Source of the DNA: Alphaproteobacteria bacterium
Lineage (GTDB): Bacteria > Pseudomonadota > Alphaproteobacteria > Micropepsales > Micropepsaceae
DNA length: 62,493 nucleotides
Assembly (NCBI GenBank): GCA_016792785.1
Contig: JAEUML010000289.1
Location: 1 to 62,493, forward strand
Direction of reading: 5' to 3'
Shown: piece after piece, positions 35,508 to 43,384 of the stretch
Position numbering within the stretch: position 1 is the stretch's first letter
How the letters are laid out: every line of letters begins with the position of its first letter
Translations under genes and position numbers: made by a program
Notes under the pieces: model-generated
Told to the model about the DNA's origin: nothing
The model's database searches: none
Seen by the model: only the letters and a program-made list of their open reading frames with translations

Positions 35508-37055
35508 TCAGAACGTGAATTGTGTGCGCAGCGAAACGATTTCCAGGTCCTGGCCGATTTGCGCACCGGCCGGCGGAACGAAGACCCCGGTTCCGTAGGC
35601 ATTAGCCGCGCCCGTGCTCAACCGGTCGATCTCAACCCATTGGTAGTCGAGAAGGAAACGGATGTTGTTGTTCACGTACCAGTTGAGGCCGACGGTCCAC
35701 GCACTCTGCTCTCCGCCGCGGATGCCGCCGGCGGCGGGCACCAGGTCTTCGCGGAAGTTCAAGTCGGCTTCGCTGTAGCGAAGCGCCAGCTCCAGCGCGC
35801 CCCAACCGTCGCCGTCGACGCTGAACGGCTTTGCGGGTTTGAGGCCGGAGAAGATCCCGTTCGCTGCATTCCACGAACGCGTCTCGCCTGTGAACGCATA
35901 GGCCGCCTGAATGTACCAGCCGGAGAAATCGGGATCGGGCAATGCGCCGCCGAGTTCGCGCTCGAACTGATACCAGATGTGCTCGCCTTGAACGTAGACG
36001 TTCTGGAACGTCGCCGCGAACTCCACGCCCGGTGCAAGCAACGTGTCGGTGTTGATGCTGCCCGTGTCGATCAAGCGTGTGCTGTCGACGCGGATTTCGG
36101 GCCGGTCGCGCAAGCGGAACGGATAGCGCTGTGCCGCGTCCGGTCCTTGATCCGGCGCGCGGAACAGATAGGTCGCGTTCGCACCGACATGGATATTCAC
36201 GTCCGAACTCTTGTAAGCAAGAAACGCTGCGCGCCCGACCAGCGCCAACTGTTCGTCGAAGCTCTGCGTCGCGATCGGCGCACCGGTGACCGCGAGCGAG
36301 GCGAACCAGTCCTCGCCGTTCGCGTAACCGGCGACGCCGGTGCGGCCTTCCGCGCCCGCGATCTGGCGCTGCAACTCTGCGGGCGAGGCGCGCTCCAGGA
36401 ACAGCGAGTCGGCGTTCGAGACGGAGTCGTCGTAGCCGACCGACGGACCGAACGCGCCCGCGCGCAGACGCACGCCGTCGATGCCGCTGTATTGCAGATA
36501 GAGATCCTGGATGCGCCCGCCGTCTTCCTGGCCGCTGCCGCCGAACTCGTAGGACAGGCTGTACTGCCATACGGTGTCGAGCTTGCCTTCGATCCCGAAC
36601 TGCGCCCGGCGAAAGTTCGTGCCGTCGTTGAGATCGCGGGCACGCGAGGCTTCGGTCGCGTCGCCGAACGATCCGCGTCGGAAATCGGCCGCAAGCGCCC
36701 CGGCCTCGTCCTGGAAATAGTTCGCGTAGTCGAGCGACAGACGCCCCCGCAGGGAAATCGAAGACTTGCCGTCGCCCGATTCGAACGTCGGACGCGCGTC
36801 TTTGATGGAGAGCTTCGGCGCTTCAGCGCGAATGCGCCGCTCTTCCGCGAACTGATTGACCGACGATGTCTTCACGTCTTGGACCTGCGCCGACAGCGCC
36901 TCGAGTTGCGCCTGTTGCTCCGCGATCTGCTTCTTCAACGCGTCGATCTGCGCTTTGAGATCGTCTTTGGATGCAGCCGACACCGGCGCCGAAAGAACCC
37001 CGGCACATGCCGACGAAACCAACGAAACCGCCAGCAAAAGTCTCGCACCTCTCAT
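35508..37055 (-). CDS. OprP/OprO-type outer-membrane porin with N-terminal coiled coil
   Basis: 515 aa. Signal peptide to about residue 28 (LLLAVSLVSSACAGVLSAPVSA). A coiled coil follows (KDDLKAQIDALKKQIAEQQAQLEALSAQVQ, about 30-62), then a beta-barrel of repeated amphipathic strands ending in the C-terminal Phe of IVSLRTQFTF. The barrel resembles phosphate-selective porins O and P. As the second gene of a sulfate uptake operon it likely lets sulfate or related anions through the outer membrane. That substrate is inferred from context only. Confidence 0.85.
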   Translation of the reverse strand: MRGARLLLAVSLVSSACAGVLSAPVSAASKDDLKAQIDALKKQIAEQQAQLEALSAQVQDVKTSSVNQFAEERRIRAEAPKLSIKDARPTFESGDGKSSISLRGRLSLDYANYFQDEAGALAADFRRGSFGDATEASRARDLNDGTNFRRAQFGIEGKLDTVWQYSLSYEFGGSGQEDGGRIQDLYLQYSGIDGVRLRAGAFGPSVGYDDSVSNADSLFLERASPAELQRQIAGAEGRTGVAGYANGEDWFASLAVTGAPIATQSFDEQLALVGRAAFLAYKSSDVNIHVGANATYLFRAPDQGPDAAQRYPFRLRDRPEIRVDSTRLIDTGSINTDTLLAPGVEFAATFQNVYVQGEHIWYQFERELGGALPDPDFSGWYIQAAYAFTGETRSWNAANGIFSGLKPAKPFSVDGDGWGALELALRYSEADLNFREDLVPAAGGIRGGEQSAWTVGLNWYVNNNIRFLLDYQWVEIDRLSTGAANAYGTGVFVPPAGAQIGQDLEIVSLRTQFTF

Positions 37056-37099
37056 CGCGCCTCTCCAACCCAGGTTCGGACAGTGTCGAGGTTATGCAC

Positions 37100-37124
37100 A
37101 ATCTCTACTGAGTCAATAGAGATT
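37100..37124 (-). promoter_or_regulatory. Palindromic operator overlapping the porin/sulfate operon promoter
   Basis: AATCTCTA (37100-37107) and TAGAGATT (37117-37124) form a perfect 8-bp dyad with a 9-bp spacer. On the minus strand the spacer begins TTGACT, a good -35. So a dimer of the Rrf2-type regulator encoded just upstream would cover the promoter. The match of regulator and site is inferred from position. Confidence 0.6.
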
Positions 37125-37189
37125 ATATAGTTTGACAACGCGGATTGGTGAAATCCCAGCCGTTCGGCAGGAAAACCGCGGCTCGCGCC

Positions 37190-37627
37190 TTAGGCGCCCG
37201 GCTTGATCTTGCGCCGGTCGGCGAGCGCGTCGGCCAGCGAGTGTTGTTCGAGAATGCGCGCGGTCGAATTGCGCACGTCGACCAGGGACTTGCGGATCGC
37301 GCACGTTGTCTCGTCCACGCAATCCTCGCACCGCCGATAGGCCGTACGGCTCGCGCACGGGCTCAGCGCCAGCGGCCCGTCGATGATGCGGATGATCTCG
37401 GCAAAGCTGATCGCTTTGGGCTCGCGCCCCAGAAGATAGCCGCCGTGACGCCCGCGCACGCTGTGAACGAGCCCGCGCCGTTTCAACTCAACCAGAATTT
37501 GCTCCAGGAACTTGCGCGGCACGTTCGCGCCCTCGGCAATATCGGCGATCTGCACCGACTCGGTCGTCGAGTGACCGGCCAGATGCAGCATGGCCCTGAG
37601 GGCGTATCGTGCTTTTTGAGACAGCAT
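37190..37627 (-). CDS. Rrf2-family transcriptional regulator (putative Fe-S or cysteine-responsive)
   Basis: 145 aa. N-terminal winged helix (1-65, MLSQKARYALRAMLHLAG...VPRKFLEQILVELKRRGLVHSVRGRHGGYLL). Cysteines at 91, 100, 103 and 109 lie in the region where IscR-type members bind a cluster, but with four instead of three Cys. It sits immediately upstream of the sulfate operon on the same strand, separated by a palindromic operator. A sulfur-status regulator like CymR is the natural reading; iron-sulfur sensing is also possible. Confidence 0.85.
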   Translation of the reverse strand: MLSQKARYALRAMLHLAGHSTTESVQIADIAEGANVPRKFLEQILVELKRRGLVHSVRGRHGGYLLGREPKAISFAEIIRIIDGPLALSPCASRTAYRRCEDCVDETTCAIRKSLVDVRNSTARILEQHSLADALADRRKIKPGA

Positions 37628-37720
37628 GTCGTGTGAGTCGATTGGTTCGATAGACTTACACTACACGCATCGGGCAGGCAGGCGCCACACGATGCCGCGA
37701 GCGTTGGTTAGCGCTGGCCC

Positions 37721-39220
37721 CTACCCCTCGTTTCTCCCAAGCCGCATATCCGGATCGAACGGATAGAGCGGCCGGCGGATGCGCGTGTATTTGAAGAGGC
37801 CGAGGTCCGAGGCGGTACAGCCGTCCCCGTCGCACATCACGATGTGCTTGGCGATCGGCTCGAAGCCCGCGCGAAAGTGCTGGCGCGACTTGATGATGAC
37901 ATAGCGCTTGGTACGCGGATCGATGCCGCAATGCGTGAAGACGCCGAGGTCGTAGGGCTCGCTCCGTTTCTCCGACACGACGATGAGCATGGCCCCCGTG
38001 TCGAGCACGGCGGTGCGCCCCATGCGCACGATACTGCCCGTCGCCATGGGCCCCGTGACCTTGAACTCGCCATCCGTGATGCACTTCACGCGCCCCGAGA
38101 CGGCGAGCGGCTTTCCTTTGAGCCCCATCGCCGGCATGTCGACTTTGCCGCCGAGATTGAGTGTCACCGTGCCGCCCACGCCCGCCTCGATCATCTGCGC
38201 AACGCACGCCGGATCGCAGATCGGCCCGGCGCAAACGTCCTCAAGTCCTTGCGCGATCGCCTCCGCGACCACGCTCATGACGTCCTGCGTCCCGCCCGAG
38301 GCCGTATTGTCACCGTGGTCGGCCATCACGATCGGGCCACCCTTGAGCGACTTCGCGCGCCCAACCTGCGCGGAAAGCGTTTCGGCCCGAAATAGAAAGT
38401 CCGCACGCCGCTCCCACGCTTGGTCGAGGATACGGTTCAGGATCGTCTCGCCCTCCGCCGTCCGCCCGTCGCACACGAACACCGACGAGAGCGCCAAATG
38501 CGGAATGTCGGCCTGCGGGAACCCGCCGAAGACCGACGCATTCAGCACCGCCCCGCCGTCCTCCGCTTCATTCGCAAGCCCCATCAACGTCTTCATCGGC
38601 TCGCGCGAGGGCGTGTGCATCAACGTCGAACTCATGATCGGCCGGCTGCCCCAGATCATGACCGGCCGCACCTCGCCCGCCATCGCACGCAACAGCGTGC
38701 GCCCCGCCCGCCGCGCCGTCTCGGCCATGTCGATGTGCGGATAGGTGCGATAACCTGTGATCACGGTCGCGCCCTTCACCATCGCCTCCGTCATCTGCGC
38801 GTGGAAATCGAGCGCGACCGCGATCGGCACGTCCGGCGCGACCTTACGGATGCGCGACAGCAACTCGCCTTCGCCGTCGTCGTAGGTCTCAGTCACCATC
38901 GCGCCGTGCAGCGCCAGCAGCACCGCATCGCACCCTTTGGCGATCTCATCCACGATCCCCGACGCCATCTCCTCGAACGCGGCGTCGGTGACAAGCCCCG
39001 AAGGATGCGCATTCGCCGCCATCGGCAGCGTGAACGCGGCCCCCGCCTGTCGCGCCACCTCGATGAACCCGCCGAGCGACGTGTTGGTCCCCTCCGCCTC
39101 CGCGATCGCGAGCGGCCCGGACAGCGCCCCTTTGCGCGCGAACGAAGCGATCGGCGTCGGCAACGGCGAGAACGTGTTCGTCTCGTGCATCATCATCGCA
39201 AGCACGAATTTCTTGGGCAT
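37721..39220 (-). CDS. M81-family metallopeptidase (MlrC/microcystinase type)
   Basis: 499 aa from the ATG at 39220 with GGAGG upstream. The metal-site motifs are MMMHETNTFSP near the start, ALHGAMVTE, VALDFHAQMTEAM and MADHGDNTASGGTQD. The last quarter (AKHIVMCDGDGCTASDLGLFKYTRIRRPLYPFDPDM) is typical of MlrC proteins. Most members outside microcystin degraders have unknown peptide or amide substrates. There is no signal peptide, so it is cytoplasmic. It is monocistronic and diverges from a damaged ArsR-like gene. Confidence 0.88.
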   Translation of the reverse strand: MPKKFVLAMMMHETNTFSPLPTPIASFARKGALSGPLAIAEAEGTNTSLGGFIEVARQAGAAFTLPMAANAHPSGLVTDAAFEEMASGIVDEIAKGCDAVLLALHGAMVTETYDDGEGELLSRIRKVAPDVPIAVALDFHAQMTEAMVKGATVITGYRTYPHIDMAETARRAGRTLLRAMAGEVRPVMIWGSRPIMSSTLMHTPSREPMKTLMGLANEAEDGGAVLNASVFGGFPQADIPHLALSSVFVCDGRTAEGETILNRILDQAWERRADFLFRAETLSAQVGRAKSLKGGPIVMADHGDNTASGGTQDVMSVVAEAIAQGLEDVCAGPICDPACVAQMIEAGVGGTVTLNLGGKVDMPAMGLKGKPLAVSGRVKCITDGEFKVTGPMATGSIVRMGRTAVLDTGAMLIVVSEKRSEPYDLGVFTHCGIDPRTKRYVIIKSRQHFRAGFEPIAKHIVMCDGDGCTASDLGLFKYTRIRRPLYPFDPDMRLGRNEG

Positions 39221-39302
39221 GGCATCCTCCGTCGGCACCCACACATACTTTCATCCCGGAAGCCAGGCGAGCCCGTTCGATTCTACGATCAGGAAGCCCT
39301 TG

Positions 39303-39604
39303 ATGACGCTCAACCGGGCCGAGCCCGCCGCCGCCAGATTCTCGACCTCTTGAAGAAAGAGCCTCGCACGACTGGCGAACTCTGCGATCGGTTCGAGAAA
39401 TCGCTGGACCGCTGCACCGTCATGCAACACATCGGCGTTCTGGAGCGGGCGGGGCTCATCATCTCCCGCCGCGAGGGCCGCACGCGCTGGAACTATCTGA
39501 ACGCAGCGCCGTTCAAGGACATCCACGACCGCTGGATCTCGCCATATGCCAGCGAAGCCGTCGATTTGCTGGCGCGGTTGAAGCGCGACCTGGAACGCGC
39601 GTGA
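39303..39604 (+). pseudogene. ArsR-like HTH regulator with frameshifted N-terminus
   Basis: From about 39330 the plus strand encodes a good ArsR-type domain (RRQILDLLKKEPRTTGELCDRFEKSLDRCTVMQHIGVLERAGLIISRREGRTRWNYLNAAPFKDIHDRWISPYA). That frame has no ATG, GTG or TTG between the upstream gene and the helix-turn-helix. The only ATG with a Shine-Dalgarno (AGGA, then ATG at 39303) is in another frame and reads MTLNRAEPA before losing register in the CCCGCCGCCGCC run. Loss of one C there would explain it. The usual ArsR start (about seven residues between MTLNR and AEPA) also seems shortened. A sequencing error is possible. Confidence 0.6.
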
Positions 39605-39605
39605 G

Positions 39606-40271
39606 CTATGCGCGCACGGAGAACTCAAGTTCGTCGCCGAGCGGCAGCGCCATCGACACATAGCTGCCCGCCGGATCGCGCACATAGTCGGCATAGGGCT
39701 TCAGTGTCTTGCGAAACCCCTTCATGTCGTCGCAGAAGACGGCCGCGCCCGGCTTGAGCTTCGCTTCCATCAGCTTCAGCACCGGCAGGCAAAGTTCCTT
39801 CCACCCGTCGAGGAACAGCAAGTCGACCGGCGTGGCGACATCGCGCAGCGTCTCCATCGCATCGCCCTCGCGCAGGTCGATCAACCCATCGACGCCGGCC
39901 GCTGCGAAATTCGCGCGCGCCGCCTTGATCTTCTCCGGTTCGAGTTCCGTCGTGATCACGCGCCCGCCCCCGTTGTCGCGCACGGCGGCCGCGAGATAGA
40001 TCGCCGAGATACCGAATGAACAACCGAACTCCACGATCGTGCGCGCACCCGACATCCGCGCGAACTGATAGAGCGCGCGCCCCTGCGCAGCGTCGATCGG
40101 GATGTAGGCGCTCTTGAGATAGGGCTTCACGCTGTCCACCACGCCCCGCCCTGTCAACGCGCCGACCGCAGCCGCAGGCACCGCCCGCAAGAACACGAGC
40201 CAGTCGCCGCGCGCCGCATTGTGGAGCCGCTCCAGCGTCGCCTTGATTTTCGGGTTTTCGAGCGCCGTCAT
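39606..40271 (-). CDS. Class I SAM-dependent O-methyltransferase-like protein
   Basis: 221 aa. The SAM-binding core shows motif I VEFGCSFGISAIYLAAAV (about 80-97), the acidic TTELEPEKIKAARANF, and VDLLFLDGWKELCLPVLKLMEAKLKPGAAVFCDD, the pattern of class I and caffeoyl-CoA-type O-methyltransferases. The C-terminal GSYVSMALPLGDELEFSVR is typical of the latter. Substrate unknown. It converges with the ArsR-like fragment, with one base between the stops. Confidence 0.8.
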   Translation of the reverse strand: MTALENPKIKATLERLHNAARGDWLVFLRAVPAAAVGALTGRGVVDSVKPYLKSAYIPIDAAQGRALYQFARMSGARTIVEFGCSFGISAIYLAAAVRDNGGGRVITTELEPEKIKAARANFAAAGVDGLIDLREGDAMETLRDVATPVDLLFLDGWKELCLPVLKLMEAKLKPGAAVFCDDMKGFRKTLKPYADYVRDPAGSYVSMALPLGDELEFSVRA

Positions 40272-40424
40272 GTGCCTCTCCGCAACTGCAATGACGATGC
40301 GCGCAAAGAGGGCGGAGCGGCAACTCGCAATCAGGAGTGTCGATGAAAAGCGGCCAGAACCAAGGGCCTCGCCGTCTCAGCGCGCGAAAGTCAACTCGAT
40401 TGCTCGCATTTGCCGCTGAGCGAA

Positions 40425-41261
40425 CTAGGCGACGTTCGCCTTGGGCTGCGCCTTCGCGGGCTTCACGCTGACGCCTTGCGCGCCGGCAAGCGGCGTGAAC
40501 ACGTTCGTGATGCCGACCACGGTTTCCGCCGCACCGAGCAGCAGATACCCGTCCTCGGGCAGAAGCTGCGCCATGCGCTCCAGAATGCCGCGCTTCGTAG
40601 CTTCGTCGAAATAGATGAGCACGTTGCGGCAATAGATGATGTCGAACGTGCCAAGGCCCACATACGAGTCCAGCAAGTTCATCTGCCGGTACTGCACCAT
40701 GGAGCGGATGTCGTCCTTGATCTTCCACTGCTCGCGCTCTTTGGTGAAGTACTTCACCATGAGCTGCACCGGCAGGCCGCGTTGAACCTCGAACTGCGTA
40801 TAGAGGCCGGCCTTCGCGCGGCTCAGAACGTCGTTGGAGAGGTCCGTCCCGATAATCTCGACACGCCAATCCTTCACCAGCGCCGACTTCTCTCTCAAGA
40901 TCATCGCGAGCGAATAAGGCTCTTGCCCCGTCGACGCTGCGGCGCACCAGATGCGCAGCCGCTTTGTCGCAGCGCGCGCCTTCAGCATCGCGGGCAGCAT
41001 CAGTTTCTCGAAATGATCGAACGGCGTCTTGTCGCGAAAGAAGAACGACTCGTTCGTCGTCATCGCTTCCGTCACATCGCGCGCCAGCGCCTCGTCGTTC
41101 GCCTTGAGCTTCGCGACGACCGCGTCGAGACCGCCAAGCCCGTGCTTTCGCGCGACCGGGCCGATCCGGCTTTCGAGCAAATAGAGCTTGTCGGTCGACA
41201 GCACCAAGCCCGATCGGCGCTTCAGCATCTGGGCCACGAAATCGAAGTCCGCCGGTGTCAT
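40425..41261 (-). CDS. cheR: Chemotaxis protein methyltransferase CheR
   Basis: 278 aa from the ATG at 41261, which overlaps the cheB stop as ATGA. It methylates glutamates of chemoreceptors with SAM. N-terminal helical domain (1-70), then the catalytic domain with TNESFFFRDKTPFDHFEKLMLP, the SAM loop RIWCAAASTGQEPYSLAMIL, and DIIYCRNVLIYFDEATKRGILERMAQLL. There is no C-terminal receptor-tethering extension. Last gene of the che operon. Confidence 0.96.
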   Translation of the reverse strand: MTPADFDFVAQMLKRRSGLVLSTDKLYLLESRIGPVARKHGLGGLDAVVAKLKANDEALARDVTEAMTTNESFFFRDKTPFDHFEKLMLPAMLKARAATKRLRIWCAAASTGQEPYSLAMILREKSALVKDWRVEIIGTDLSNDVLSRAKAGLYTQFEVQRGLPVQLMVKYFTKEREQWKIKDDIRSMVQYRQMNLLDSYVGLGTFDIIYCRNVLIYFDEATKRGILERMAQLLPEDGYLLLGAAETVVGITNVFTPLAGAQGVSVKPAKAQPKANVA

Positions 41262-42349
41262 CGCGATAGCCCCAGAATCTTGCGCATTTCCGGTGCCACG
41301 GCAGGCAGCGGCAACACGGCGCTCGCCAGCCCCGCCTGCGCGACCGCGGCAGGCATTCCCCAAACGACGCTCGTCGCCTCGTCTTGCGCCAGCACCGTGC
41401 CCCCGGCGCCGGCCACGGCCCGCGCACCCTCGCGCCCGTCGGCGCCCATGCCGGTCAGCACGACGGCGAGCGTGGCGGCGCCATAGGCGGCGGCAATGCT
41501 GCGGAACATCGGATCGACTGCCGGCCGGCAGAAATTCTCAGGCGGCGTCTGCGTCAGCTTGATCGGCCCGCCGCGCCCTTGGATCAGCATGTGATGATCG
41601 CCCGGCGCAACGTAGACGCGGCCAGGTTCGAGCATCATCCCATCCGCGCCCTCTGTGCATTTCAGCCCCGAATGGCGCGACAGCGTTTCGGCAAGGATCG
41701 CCGTAAACGTCGCCGGCATATGCTGCGTGATCACGACCGGCACATTGAGATGAGGTGCCAGCGCCGCCATCACTTGATTGAGCGCCTGCGGACCGCCGGT
41801 CGAGGAACCGATCGCCACGATCTGCGGCTTGACCATTGAAGCCTTGCGCAGCGAAAGCGCGCCGCCTTGCGCCGGCACAGCTCGAACTGCGGCCTGGCGG
41901 CGCCGGCCGAGCGCGTTGATCTTGTCGCAGAGGTCGCGCCGGAACGCCTCGGCCGCATCGCCTGCGCCGACCGACGTCGGCTTAGGCACATAGTCCGTCG
42001 CCCCCAACGACAGCGCCTTGATCGAAATCTCCGCGTTTCGCCGCGTCAGCGTCGAGGCCATGATGATCTTGGCCTTCGGGCACGCCTTGAGCAGCAGCGG
42101 AAGCGCGGTAATGCCGTCCATCTCCGGCATTTCGATGTCGAGAACGACGACATCGGGGTCGACGGCCTTGATTTGCTCGACGGCGGCGCGCCCGTTGGAG
42201 ACCGAGGCTGCGACCGCAAGCCCCGCATCGGCCGCGATCCAGCGCGCAATTACACCGCGAATGACCGCGGAATCGTCCACGATCATCACCCGCACGGGCC
42301 CTGCCCCTGCCGGTCTCGTATCGGCCTTGTTGACGATCGCGTTGCTCAT
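41258..42349 (-). CDS. cheB: Chemotaxis response regulator / methylesterase CheB
   Basis: 363 aa. Receiver domain (18-135) with VDDSAV and phospho-Asp71 (VVVLDIEMPEMDG), a linker, then the methylesterase domain. The catalytic Ser in IGSSTGGPQAL, His in VITQHMPATFT and Asp in LTGMGADGREG are all present. It removes methyl groups from receptors when phosphorylated by CheA. Confidence 0.96.
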   Translation of the reverse strand: MSNAIVNKADTRPAGAGPVRVMIVDDSAVIRGVIARWIAADAGLAVAASVSNGRAAVEQIKAVDPDVVVLDIEMPEMDGITALPLLLKACPKAKIIMASTLTRRNAEISIKALSLGATDYVPKPTSVGAGDAAEAFRRDLCDKINALGRRRQAAVRAVPAQGGALSLRKASMVKPQIVAIGSSTGGPQALNQVMAALAPHLNVPVVITQHMPATFTAILAETLSRHSGLKCTEGADGMMLEPGRVYVAPGDHHMLIQGRGGPIKLTQTPPENFCRPAVDPMFRSIAAAYGAATLAVVLTGMGADGREGARAVAGAGGTVLAQDEATSVVWGMPAAVAQAGLASAVLPLPAVAPEMRKILGLSR

Positions 42350-42358
42350 CGCTGGCCC

Positions 42359-42736
42359 CTAGACCAAGCCGGCTTCGGCGAACTTCGCTTCGATGATCTC
42401 GCGGTCGAACGGCTTCATGATGTACTCGTTCGCACCCGCCTCGATCGCTTGCGTGATGAACGAGATGTCGTTCTCCGTCGTGCAGAACACGACAACAGGT
42501 CTATCGCCGCCGTCTTCCTGACGCAGAGCGCGCAGGAACTCGATCCCCGACATGTTCGGCATGTTCCAGTCGAGCAGGATGGCGTCGGGCATGGCGCCGC
42601 GGCACGCGGTCAGCGCGATCAGGCCGTCTTCGGCTTCGGAAATCTCGAACTTCAGCTCTTCGAGAATCTTGCGCGCCACCTTGCGCACGACGCGGCTGTC
42701 GTCGACGACGAGACAGTGCTTCACGGCCAACCCCAT
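42359..42736 (-). CDS. cheY: Chemotaxis response regulator CheY
   Basis: 125 aa, a single receiver domain. Acidic Asp12 and Asp13, phospho-Asp56 (ILLDWNMPNMSG), Thr86 in FCTTEND and switch Lys108 in IMKPFDREI are in place. Phosphorylated by CheA, it binds the flagellar switch. It lies 10 bases before cheB; a 189-bp gap separates it from cheW. Confidence 0.95.
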   Translation of the reverse strand: MGLAVKHCLVVDDSRVVRKVARKILEELKFEISEAEDGLIALTACRGAMPDAILLDWNMPNMSGIEFLRALRQEDGGDRPVVVFCTTENDISFITQAIEAGANEYIMKPFDREIIEAKFAEAGLV

Positions 42737-42925
42737 CTAAACCCAGTGTGAGGACTCGCGGAGTCTTCGATGTGCCCGCGTTATCCGTACCTTGAGGCTT
42801 GAGCCTACGGGTCAAAGCGTAAAAATGCGCTGAAGCGGGCGCGTTCAGGGAGGCTTCCGCCACCTGACGCCAGCGGCAAGATTGTCGCTTTTCAGGGACA
42901 GTCTATGAACGCACGTTTAACGCGC

Positions 42926-43384
42926 TCAGGCCGCCTCGCGCTTGCCGAATTCGAGGATACGCCCGATGTTGAGCACGATCAGCAGCCGCCGGTCGAGCCG
43001 GTACACGCCCTTGGAGACCGCGCGCCACCGCTTGTCGAGGTTGACCGGATTGGCCTCGAATGCCGACGGCTCCAGTGACAGCACGTCGCCGATCTTGTCG
43101 ATCAACAGGCCGTAGGATTCGCCTGCCCGCTCCACACCGACCGCCATCATTTTCTCGTAGGACGACCGCCCCAGCCCCAAATGCTGACGGCAATCGATCA
43201 TCGTCACGATGCGCCCGCGCAGGTTTAAAACCCCGGCAACGTCCGGGTGCGACAGCGGCACCGGCGTCAGGCGTTGCGGCTTGAACACGTCTTGCACTTC
43301 GTCGATCGGCACGCCGAACAGCTGATCGCCGATCTCGAACGTAACGAAGTCGTTGGTGATTCCGGAAACGGTGTTCTGGGTCAT
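42926..43384 (-). CDS. cheW: Chemotaxis coupling protein CheW
   Basis: 152 aa. A single CheW SH3-like domain (residues 12-145): FVTFEIGDQLFGVPIDEVQDVFKPQRLTPVPLSHPDVAGVLNLRGRIVTMIDCRQHLGL. It couples receptors to CheA. The ATG overlaps the cheA stop by four bases (ATGA), so their amounts are probably linked. Confidence 0.95.
   Translation of the reverse strand: MTQNTVSGITNDFVTFEIGDQLFGVPIDEVQDVFKPQRLTPVPLSHPDVAGVLNLRGRIVTMIDCRQHLGLGRSSYEKMMAVGVERAGESYGLLIDKIGDVLSLEPSAFEANPVNLDKRWRAVSKGVYRLDRRLLIVLNIGRILEFGKREAA

Noticed and set aside
42737-42925. Possible small gene or RNA in the cheW-cheY gap
   Set aside because: Only an AGGCT/AGCCT dyad and a TTAA half-site are visible. No frame with a ribosome-binding site and no convincing structure.
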